From positions 32,493,448 through 32,557,447 of the forward strand of contig OZ022510.1 of NCBI GenBank assembly GCA_963989385.1: DNA of 64,000 nt, given 5' to 3'. Shown here in pieces: positions 23,111 to 30,523 of the stretch. The translations under genes and the position numbers were made by a program. The notes beneath the pieces were generated by a model, which did no database searches, had not been told where the DNA came from, and saw nothing but the letters and a program-made list of their open reading frames with translations. How positions within the stretch are numbered: position 1 is the stretch's first letter; each line of letters starts with the position of its first letter. This stretch comes from Ctena decussata (Eukaryota; Mollusca; Bivalvia; Lucinida; Lucinidae).

Positions 23111-23218
23111 AAGCTCCTAGCTGTTACGGTTCTTGAGATAGAGGACAGACGGACGGACGGACAGACGGACAGGCCCAAACCAATATGCCCCCACAATTTC
23201 TCCGAAATTGGGGGCATA

Positions 23219-23970
23219 AAAATATCGACCTGTTGCGTTTAGCTCAGTTAGTTAGTAACCGCAAGGGCTAGAGTCTTCAAACTTGCTCCATAGATACATA
23301 TTGCACAGATCTACTAAAACAGCGGTGCATATCCTGCCAATACCTATATTTTACGTTTGATTGAACATAGAAAAAAATATCAACCTGTTGCGTTTAGCTC
23401 AATTACTTAGTAACCGCAAGGGCTAGAGTCTTCAAACTTGCTCCATAGATACATCTGTAGAAAATCTACTGGAATCAGCGATGCATATGGGGCCTTGACC
23501 TGTATTTACGGGTGATTGAACATAGAAATAACTATTCACCTTTCGGTTAAGCTTAACGGCTAGAGTCTTCAAACTTACTCCAGGGATATATCTGGGCAAG
23601 ATCTACTGAAAGCCGTGATGCATATTGGCCCATGGCCTATATTTTAAGGTAGATTGAACACATATAAGATATCCACCTGTTTCTTTTAGCTCAGTTTCAA
23701 AGTTACCAAAAGGGCTAGAGTCTTCAAACTAGCTCCATAGATATATCTACTGAAAGCAGCGATGCATATCCTGCCATATTTCACGGTTGTTTGAACATGG
23801 AAAAAATATTCACCTGTTCTGTTTAGCTCTGTTTGTTTGTAGCCGCAACGGCTAGAGTCTTCAAACTTGCTCCTAAGATATGTCTTGGAAAGTTCTACTG
23901 TTGGCAGTGAGGCATATCAGGCCGATCTACTGTTGACAGTAATGCATATCAGGCCATGGCGTATTACCAC
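23219..23970 (+). repeat. Tandem array E, second block
   Basis: Resumes mid-unit at AAAATATCGACCTGTTGCGTTTAGC and continues for about five diverged units to near 23970 with the same markers as 18740-19151. This confirms that F is an insertion in a pre-existing array. Confidence 0.8.
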
Positions 23971-24059
23971 GGTTGTTAACTGTTCATTAATATGTGTCAT
24001 ATCTCTTAAAATATTTCTAAAAGGTTTGAATTTGTCTCAGGAGAACTGTTTATTTTGAC

Positions 24060-24170
24060 ACTACAGTTGATCTTATTTCACTTTGCTGGTATCTCACATA
24101 TTAAACTTGCGCTTGTTAAAGTCAAGCTTCCGCAAAGTCGCGCTTTATTCTCTTCTAAAAATTGTTGTTG
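24060..24170 (+). repeat. Dispersed repeat W, copy 1
   Basis: ATTAAACTTGCGCTTGTTAAAG, AGTCAAGC and CGCTTTATT...TCTTCT also occur at 52205-52315 in the same order. About 100 bp, non-coding. Confidence 0.6.
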
Positions 24171-24865
24171 TTACCTGAAGGCATTGTCACATTCATAACG
24201 CTATTGGTCTCAAAGACTTTTGGACTGGGAGTAGTAAATTTTTCCCATGCGGACATGAGGTTTGGCAGTGTAGCTGCTGGGTGCTTCTGTAGCAAAACAG
24301 AAAATCTAGAAAGAAACAAGAGAGCCATGCTGAGACTTTATACTGATAGGTTCCTGAGATTGTTTATCAGGTACATGTAGTTTTACAGAAGATGACAATG
24401 TTTTTGTCTTACCCGCAACTAGTAGAAAATGTGACATTATGTATAGCTTTTGTCTCCGTTGGCATAAACATTTGTTGGATCTGTATAAGCAATGCAGAGA
24501 TAGTTTTGTGACCATACCTTTATAGGTAAAACACAGCATTCCATGGAATTCTTGTTTGATCATAAGAGCTTGTCCAAGCCAGATAATGGACCAGATGGGA
24601 ATATCAGTCATTTAGATAATTGTCACTTAGTGAGCAAGAAACGATATGACAGAAACTGCCATATCACAGCTTTTCTTTATCTGTTCACTTACGTACACAG
24701 CACACATTTCATTTGATATTTCAAATGGTATTAAACTACAGTATGGCCATGAAATTGCAGCTCATCCCATCAAGAAGAATTATCATGAAAGAGTGGTCAT
24801 AATTATGTTTACGGACTGAGATATACTGACTGAGAGACACCAGGCCCATTGTTTTATTCTTTGAA
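24171..24865. other. No gene identified
   Basis: Open frames up to 101 codons on the minus strand (24306-24611) show no recognisable domain and overlap low-complexity DNA. Nothing supported. Confidence 0.4.
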
Positions 24866-24871
24866 TTTTTG

Positions 24872-24940
24872 TTGGGTGATAATATAAACGTATCCACACC
24901 AAATTTAGTGCGACAGACGCGCGTTTCTGTATTTAACTTC
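24872..24940 (+). repeat. Dispersed repeat Y, copy 1
   Basis: ATAATATAAACGTATCCACA and GCGACAGACGCGCGTTTCTG followed by TATTTAACTTC recur at 25686-25752. Short and non-coding. Confidence 0.6.
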
Positions 24941-25163
24941 AGTGTCGCTAAGCCACAAAAGTTTGAAAGAAAAGAGATGATTGGTAGGTCTCGGCAGACA
25001 ACGAGCATTCCTCTCCGAGCCACACTAACTGTCGCGTTCCGCGGGACACATTAGCTGCAGACATCAGGTAAGAGACGCCTACGTATTAACTCGTGAGCGC
25101 AGGCGTCCCCCATCGAGTCCACATAGCCCCAGTGTCTCGAGAAAAGAGATGTTCGATGCTGCA

Positions 25164-25432
25164 AGATTGATTGATTGATTGCTTAACGTCCACGGTAAAC
25201 AACTAAGGTTATGTCGTGACGGTCAGTTAACATAACCACACTATTCCTGGGCAGGCTTAGACCTCCTAAGCGGTTAACCAGTACCAAGTGCACATACTTT
25301 CGTCAGTAACTGACAACTGCCCTTCTTGAATCAGCGGAAGGAGAAACGAAAGTATGTGGCCAGACCGGGTTTCGAACCCAGGACCTCTGACTTATGAGTC
25401 AGGTGCCCTACCAATGCAGCAAGAACCGGGCG
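25164..25432 (-). mobile_element. SINE-A, copy 1 (tRNA-headed)
   Basis: Read on the minus strand: a tRNA-like head with A-box-like GCATTGGTAGGGC and B box GGTTCGAAACC (25372 region), then CTGGCCACATACTTTCG, CTGATTCAAGAAGGGCAG, TTACTGACGAAAGTATGTGC, GGTTAACCGCTTAGGAGG, ATAGTGTGGTTATGTTAAC, ACCGTGGACGTTAAGC and an (AATC)n tail. The anticodon arm does not fold with a 7-nt loop, so it is a SINE head and not a tRNA gene. Confidence 0.85.
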
Positions 25433-26215
25433 CAAAAAGTCAAAACAATTAAAAAGAATGGAACCCAAACTCAGCTAAGATTCTTGTTGCTATGACAGGT
25501 TTGTCATAGTTTTAGAATAATTTAGAAATTTACCAGACATACATTAAATGGATTAAGGTTACTTTAAATCAGTATTTCAATAGTGAGCCCAATGCTAGAG
25601 AACCAGAATCAACACTGAAACACTAACTCGGTTGATGATATCCTCGGGGACAAATTGTCACTAGCAGCAATAACGGCCCAGTGGTTATAATATAAACATA
25701 TCCATACCAATTTTAGTGCGACAGACGCGCGTTTCTGTATTTAACTTCTTCAGTGACGCATGATAACCCAATCCACATCAACCCGAAACAATTGATGTAA
25801 AAAACGTACCTAGGAAAAACTTGATCAATGGCCTCATGTGTATGGCCGACCATGAAAAAATTGATTTTAACTTCTTGAAGACATGTCTTTTAACAAGGAG
25901 ACACAACAAACCCAAGAGAATCCTAAAGTCAAGAAAAAAACCCAGTTTAATCTTGCTTAAATAACCCCTGACAGAGGTTTTTGAACGGGCTAGATGTCAT
26001 GTTCAATTCACTGTGCAGTTAAGACTTGACTCAGAAAGCCTACTTATTATCCCATACCGAAGACAAAGGGGATATGTAGGGGCTGACAAATCTATTGTTC
26101 TGCACAGGGCAAGTTAAAATTTTTCTAGGCAAGTAAAATGCATGTACTGAATTCTTACTTGCACAGAAAACTGTATTGCTGTATAAGGAAAACTGAAGAA
26201 TTACAGCACTTTCTA
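25433..26215. other. No gene; repeat Y copy 2 inside
   Basis: 25686-25752 is the second copy of repeat Y (TATAAACATATCCATACCAA, GCGACAGACGCGCG). The rest shows no open frame or motif that I can support. Confidence 0.45.
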
Positions 26216-26217
26216 GC

Positions 26218-27045
26218 TGAAGCTATTCACCGGACGAGTAAAACGGTATACGACGAAACATAGAAAGACAAAAGAGAGAAGCGACACTTCATAGATAAGT
26301 CAAAACATAGACGGGACATTTAATAGATCGACGAATAATAGAACGACCAATGATAGAACAATAAGTGTGAAAACGATAATCACTTGACCGCTCGGCAATG
26401 CTTTGCGTCATTGAACATTCGCTCTTTTCAATGAAAACGTTTAAGGTCAAAGGGTTTTGATATACCTCGCAATTTTTTAAACATTTTTACACCAGTCATG
26501 GAGAATACGTGGGAATTTAAAGAGTAACTACACTTCAGGAACTGACTGAATCAGATCCCAAACCCTATCCCCAACATCAACCATTTTCCCAATGGTTTCT
26601 GTTTGCTATCAAAGAAAAGCAGTGAAATATACACAGCTGTGTTTAAAATTATCAAAGACAACTGATTAGCTTTTGGACAAATTAGCGCAAAATTTCTGAA
26701 CTTGGCCTTCGAACTAAGTACGTTGACGGTCTTGATTTCAGCTTGAAGGTACGCATGTTGACTGAATCAAATACTGAATTATTATTTCTTTTTTTAAAAA
26801 AGCTTTGTTGTCGTTATGGTTGTTAATAAAATTTTCGATGTTTCTGAAATTTTTCGATGTTATTTCGATGTTATTTCGATCTTTTTTCGATCTTATTTTT
26901 CTATGTTTAGTCTTTCTATGTATTTTCTTTTCTATGTTCTGGTTTTTCTATGTTTTGTCGTTCTATGTTTCGTCATAGACCCGAGTAAAATGTTTTAGCA
27001 AAGCATGTTGAAGCTATTTACTGGACAAGTAAAACATTTTACAAA
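26218..27045. repeat. Inverted repeat Z built from ACATAGAAA words
   Basis: Left arm about 26225-26370 with GACGAAACATAGAAAGACAA and further words ending ATAGAA or ATAGA. Right arm about 26820-26990 reads the complement (TTTCTATGTTTTGTCGTTCTATG). GAAGCTATTCACCGGACGAG at 26220 and GAAGCTATTTACTGGACAAG at 27011 are direct repeats outside the arms. The 60-codon frame over the right arm is a by-product of the T-rich repeat. Confidence 0.6.
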
Positions 27046-28110
27046 AGCATCCTGAACTTTGGAATTTTCATATTCTGTTTCTTTGTATATAAGATTCATT
27101 ATGACATGTTTTTATATAAGATTTATTAGACATTAGAACTTTTAATGGCAGTTTCGTCGTTTTCGAGAAACCCATTTGATTTGGAAGCAAACGGACTATA
27201 AACCATAATTTAAAAATAACTGTTATATAAAGTGTCTTCACACCAGCTGTAGTTAAGGTACATTCCTGACAAGACTGACTACCGAGAACAAAGAACATAT
27301 TCGTGAGTGAAACGCCAAGAACACAGAACATATTCGCGAGTGAAACAGCACTTTTTGTTTTTATTAAGATGAGGTCTGAAAAACAAAACAAACAGATGCT
27401 ATACTTTGGTTGCATAGCAACAGTTCGATTTAGACCCTTTAATTATTATAAAATTCATTGAACTCTTGAGACACAGAGGTTTCAGTGGCCTTTTGAAGAA
27501 AAATCATCAGACAATGGATGAGCAAATTGACTGACAGGGAATGATGGTAGATGAAATAGGCTCCCCATGGTCACTTTGGTCTTAGTATTTTATCATAACT
27601 GTGCACAGGTATTAAAATCACCATGTCCAAAAACTGTTTTATAATGTTGTATTAATTCAGCAAATATGACCTTTTCTACAGTATGTAATACCTGTTTTTA
27701 TTTTCTCTAGCACAGTTATCCAGTTGCAGGTACAGGGTCTCAGGAAGTTTGTCGTTTATTGAGTGTAGTAGATTAAGTGAGACAAGTATTGTCAGGTTGG
27801 ACCCATGGGGATTCTGTTAATAGTCGAAGTATTCATAAGTACCAAATCCATTGATAATTGCGCCAGTCAGATGAGTCCTGAGTTTCCACATTCCTGCAGC
27901 CATAGAGCTTAGGAACAGGAAGTTTGGAACATCTTTCTTGGATTGATCTATACAATCGATAATTATGGATACATATTTCTTTGGCTCTTGTTTAGCTGCT
28001 ACTAAGACGTGTTTATAATATTTCTGTCGTTTTTTCTTGAAATAGAAAGAATTCCCATTTTACTTAATGATTAGGTCTGTCCCATACAAGATCATGAATT
28101 TTCCAAAGAT
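27046..28110. other. No gene identified
   Basis: Short frames only (115 codons minus at 27068-27415, no known domain). Nothing that ties it to the virus-like cluster that follows. Confidence 0.4.
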
Positions 28111-28242
28111 CTTATCAACCGAAAACTTTATTTCCTCCCCCAGATCCGCATCTGCTTGAAGGTATCATATTTGTTTCCCCTCGCCTTTTCGAAGACAAGC
28201 GACGGGACATAGTATTCGGCGTTCCGTTCTTCTGTGGTTCCG

Positions 28243-28261
28243 CACCCCCCCCCCCCCCCCA
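28243..28261 (+). repeat. Poly-C tract
   Basis: A run of about 18 C. The minus-strand frame that runs through it has a poly-glycine stretch for this reason and is not evidence of a gene. Confidence 0.7.
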
Positions 28262-28359
28262 CCTTGACAATAGGTACCTTGTGTGCGCAATTCCTAGCTT
28301 TTCATTAATCATTCTGAAACTTATTCATGGCCTGTAGATGTGCATGTGACCTAGGGTTA

Positions 28360-28677
28360 TGCTCGGATAAATTTTACTACTTTTTTACTGTGCGAACTTA
28401 GTCAATTTTCAACATCAGAATATCTATTTAGTAGGTACCTTGTGTGCGCAACTCCTCCTACAACAAGATCACTAAGTTAGTGGGCGTGGGGCCAAAGAAC
28501 TACGGATACGAATATGTCGTGCTCGGATAAATTTTACTACTTTTTTACTGTGCGAACTTAGTCAATTTTCAACATCAGAATATCTATTTAGTAGGTACCT
28601 TGTGTGCGCAACTCCTCCTACAAGATCACTAAGTTAGTGGGCGTGGGGCCAAAGAACTACGGATACGAATATGTCGA
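28360..28677 (+). repeat. 160-bp tandem duplication
   Basis: 28360-28519 and 28520-28677 are the same sequence (GCTCGGATAAATTTTACTAC to GATACGAATATGTCG). They differ by a 3-base CAA indel in CTACAACAAGATC versus CTACAAGATC. TAGGTACCTTGTGTGCGCAA, part of the unit, also occurs once more at 28272. The second copy supplies the start of the polymerase-like fragment, so the first copy holds a second, cut-off version of it. Confidence 0.9.
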
Positions 28678-28807
28678 GCATGCCAGTGGCAAGAGAAAAT
28701 CTACCTGTAAAGTCAAAGAACTGACGTTAGATTACCATTCAGTCTGTTTCTTTTGTAAATCTAAGGATCATAGATCTAAAGACTGTGAACGAAAACTGAA
28801 ACAGTGA
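28604..28807 (+). pseudogene. Polinton/adintovirus-type DNA polymerase B tail fragment fused to a CCHC knuckle
   Basis: A 67-codon frame. Residues about 11-44 carry VGxGPKNYGYEY, a charged gap, then CKVKxLTLDY. This fits the block near the end of protein-primed polymerase B of Polintons and adintoviruses, where a GPKNYxY and CKVKGFxLxY pattern is usual (from memory of the family, not a search). Residues 48-61 then read CX2CX4HX4C, a retroviral-type zinc knuckle not expected there. The polymerase core is absent upstream and the frame starts in a tandem duplication, so this is a relic. It may be a chimera, or the knuckle may be chance. Confidence 0.5.
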
Positions 28808-28809
28808 AC

Positions 28810-29040
28810 CCACAGTGATGATACTAACAATGTGAGTTATGAGAGACTTTCAGTGTTATTATTACTACCAGTGATTGTGAAAGACTGCGAGTTTTAAATG
28901 AACAATATAGGAGACTTTCAGTATTATTATTACTACTAATGTGAGTTATCAAAGACGCTTAGTGTTAAATAAATAATGCGAGTTATGAGAGACTTTCAGT
29001 ATCATTACTACTAAGAGTTATGAGAGACTTTTTTGTAGTT
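28810..29040 (+). repeat. Degenerate tandem repeat (GAGTTATGAGAGACTTTCAG)
   Basis: The word GAGTTATGAGAGACTTTCAG, followed by TATTATTACTAC or a relative, appears in five diverged forms between about 28830 and 29035, spaced roughly 40-65 bp. AT-rich, non-coding, with AATAAA at 29085 and 29102 further on. Confidence 0.6.
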
Positions 29041-29149
29041 TAGAAGTCATGATAGTACTGTCATGTTTCTACATAGTTATTCAATAAATTATTTTAAATG
29101 AATAAAGTGTTGTTTTCAATCATAAGGTTTTCAATCGAAAAAGTTGAGT

Positions 29150-29165
29150 AGCCCTGAAAAGGGCT
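29150..29165 (-). terminator. Histone-type mRNA 3' stem-loop, gene 29189-29452
   Basis: On the minus strand AGCCCT-TTTC-AGGGCT: a 6-bp stem and 4-nt loop, the exact geometry of metazoan histone mRNA ends, preceded by CCCAAAC. It starts 23 nt after the stop codon of the upstream minus-strand frame. A purine-rich downstream element is weak here (GATTGAAAACC about 20 nt on). Confidence 0.8.
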
Positions 29166-29188
29166 GTTTGGGTGTTCTAAGTCTTCAC

Positions 29189-29452
29189 TTACTGTGAAGA
29201 CTTAGACACAGGTTTCACGATCCCTACAACAGGATTCGTCTTGGAGAGATTTACACCCCTTCTCCTCATAAAGACTTCAAACCCCATCTTATTCTGTTGT
29301 CTTTCGACTTCTTTCCAATCTTTCTTCTTTAACGCCTTACACAGTCGGCTGAGGTCAAAAGGAATATGCTTTGACAAACCCATATTTGAGAATGAAGTTG
29401 TTAAAGTCAATTGAATAACATGGCGGACTTGAAAGAGAGCATGCTTTCTCAA
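29189..29452 (-). CDS. Small basic protein of the virus-like cluster, unknown function
   Basis: Intact 87-codon frame. A second ATG at codon 24 (GLSKHIPFDLSRLC follows) may be the true start, because the first 23 residues look less constrained and the A+T-rich leader with GCATAAAACC lies at about 29487. The protein is lysine/arginine-rich with a helical KALKKKDWKEVERQQ centre and ends in KPVSKSSQ. No family recognised. The stop is followed 23 nt later by a histone-type stem-loop, which supports a real transcription unit. It lies between the polymerase-like relic and a second minus-strand gene and is probably a small structural or accessory gene of the same element. Confidence 0.55.
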   Translation of the reverse strand: MRKHALFQVRHVIQLTLTTSFSNMGLSKHIPFDLSRLCKALKKKDWKEVERQQNKMGFEVFMRRRGVNLSKTNPVVGIVKPVSKSSQ

Positions 29453-29530
29453 CCAATCAAAACTATGCGAATTAGTTATGGGGTTTTATGCAACTATCAA
29501 CACAGTATTTCTTTTTGAATAAAATGAAGT

Positions 29531-29546
29531 GGCCCTGAAAAGGGCC
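29531..29546 (-). terminator. Histone-type mRNA 3' stem-loop, gene 29621-29933
   Basis: On the minus strand CAAAAC then GGCCCTTTTCAGGGCC: 6-bp stem, TTTC loop, matching the canonical histone 3' element including its CAAAA leader. AAAAAGAAA, a plausible U7-type downstream element, begins about 14 nt after the stem on the same strand. The stem-loop starts 74 nt after the stop codon. Confidence 0.9.
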
Positions 29547-29620
29547 GTTTTGTGAGGCAGTGCTCAAAAGATCTTATGTGCAAGGACAACGGCTTGGCCT
29601 TCCGCCGCAGGCTGGACATC

Positions 29621-29933
29621 TTACACTCCACTCCTGGTAAGAGATTGTCCCCTGTTGCTGATAATAGAAGGGGGGGCGTCAACCTCCCTGTCCCACTCCT
29701 CAGCCATGGGACTTTCTCTTTCCTGCCGTTGGTAGTTGGCTGGTGGCGGCTCGCGGTCCTCTGGCTTCATCTCTGTCCATTCTTCTTTTACTAGAACTCT
29801 CTGATCCTCCTCTCTTCTTCTTTCTATGGCCCGCCGAGTGATGTCAAAGATATGCTTCAGCACCTCCACTGCCCTCTGCAGAGAGTCCAACTGCGCCTCA
29901 AAGTCTCAAACAGGCTTCTTCTAATTCAGCCAT
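29621..29933 (-). pseudogene. Coiled-coil small gene of the virus-like cluster, one frameshift
   Basis: The ATG at 29933 opens a frame that shifts after 11 codons by one extra T (about 29899-29902). After that a frame runs to the stop at 29621, so the whole would be about 104 residues. The middle is a leucine-heptad and charged stretch (SLQRAVEVLKHIFD, RRAIERRREEDQR) and the end is proline-rich and acidic. No family recognised. A CATAAATAG box lies about 20 bp upstream of the ATG and a canonical histone stem-loop follows the stop. The single-base shift may be decay or a read error. Confidence 0.55.
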
Positions 29934-30064
29934 CGTAACAATGGGTCAATGCGCAAGCTATTTATGCAGTCAGCGCGGACCTGATAGAAAGCAAGTAAGT
30001 AAGTAGGTCAATCCAACTGAGAAGTATATAAGGACATACTGGAGTGCTTTGCAGTAATGTCAAT
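29934..30064. promoter_or_regulatory. Divergent promoter with a TATA-like box on each strand
   Basis: Minus strand: GCATAAATAGC at about 29950-29960, upstream of the ATG at 29933. Plus strand: GTATATAAGG at 30023-30032, about 33 bp upstream of the ATG at 30065. Only about 130 bp separates the two start codons, a virus-like compactness. The plus and minus boxes are each at a spacing that would give very short leaders. Confidence 0.55.
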
Positions 30065-30457
30065 ATGGAGACTGCGTTCACTTTGGACGATATTGTAAAA
30101 GATCTGAGAGGATCGGATATCTTAGCGACTGCAGTCAATTCTATCATGGACGACGGTCAACAACAACAAACGTATGTTCAGCCGACGACGTACTTCCAAT
30201 CAGTACAGACTAGGCCGACGCAGCAAGGCATGGGCGCTCTAGCGAATATGATCAAAGAATAAAGTGACCTGAAGACCAGAATTCAAAGATTAGAAGAACA
30301 ACAGCAGCAGCCCAGCATGCTAGAATTCAGCGTCAAGCCTATCAAAATACCCCTGACTATTGATGTGACCACTTCGGAAGAACACACGGAATCGAGATGT
30401 GGCGTAGGTTCACACTGCAAGGACATAGAGAATCCTAGAAAAAAGAAAACGAGATAG
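30065..30457 (+). pseudogene. Acidic/Q-rich small gene of the virus-like cluster, one nonsense codon
   Basis: The preferred start is the ATG at 30065 (METAFTLDDIVKDLRG), 33 bp after the TATA box; an upstream in-frame ATG at 30044 is possible. The frame runs 65 codons to TAA at 30260-30262 and then continues open in the same frame to TAG at 30455-30457, about 130 codons in total, so a single nonsense codon splits it. Visible parts: an acidic amphipathic N-terminus, a Q-rich stretch, a short coiled coil (RIQRLEEQQQQ) just after the stop, and a basic RKKKTR end. A histone-type stem-loop follows 30 nt after the TAG, as expected only if the longer frame was the real gene. No family recognised. Confidence 0.55.
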
Positions 30458-30486
30458 ACAGAAAAAAGCCGCTATAACAAACAAAC

Positions 30487-30523
30487 AGTCCTTTTCAGGA
30501 CTACCCAATTCTTTTAGAAAGAG
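30487..30523 (+). terminator. Histone-type 3' stem-loop plus downstream element
   Basis: AGTCCT-TTTC-AGGACT at 30487-30502, preceded by ACAAAC and followed by ACCCA exactly as in histone mRNAs. AGAAAGAG at 30516-30523 lies 13 nt downstream, the position and composition of the U7 snRNA-binding histone downstream element. The stem differs in sequence from the two minus-strand loops while its pairing and the TTTC loop are kept. Confidence 0.9.

Larger units (their letters stand above)
19152..23218 (+). mobile_element. Element F: hairpin-ended, tandem-repeat element (Helentron/pearl-like)
   Basis: 5' end GTGTTTATGAAACAC is a perfect 6-bp hairpin, followed by TATGCCCCC at 19167. The 3' end is a hairpin in which TATGCCCCC at 23184 pairs through AATTTC/GAAATT with GGGGGCATA ending at 23218. 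AAAAT borders both sides (19147-19151, 23219-23223). The inside is about 165-bp repeats followed by six 490-bp higher-order units and a GACGGACGGAC tail. Published bivalve pearl elements and Helentron-associated elements carry tandem units of about this size and a 3' hairpin; assignment here rests on that architecture. Open frames inside merely follow the repeat. Confidence 0.75.

Noticed and set aside
25372..25432. Minus-strand tRNA-Met-like sequence with A and B boxes
   Set aside because: The anticodon arm cannot close with a 7-nt loop, and the sequence continues into the SINE-A body and tail; same at 45721-45790 and 47423-47490.
28115..28312. Minus-strand frame with poly-glycine next to the virus-like cluster
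   Set aside because: The glycine run is a poly-C tract; no family match and no stem-loop after it.
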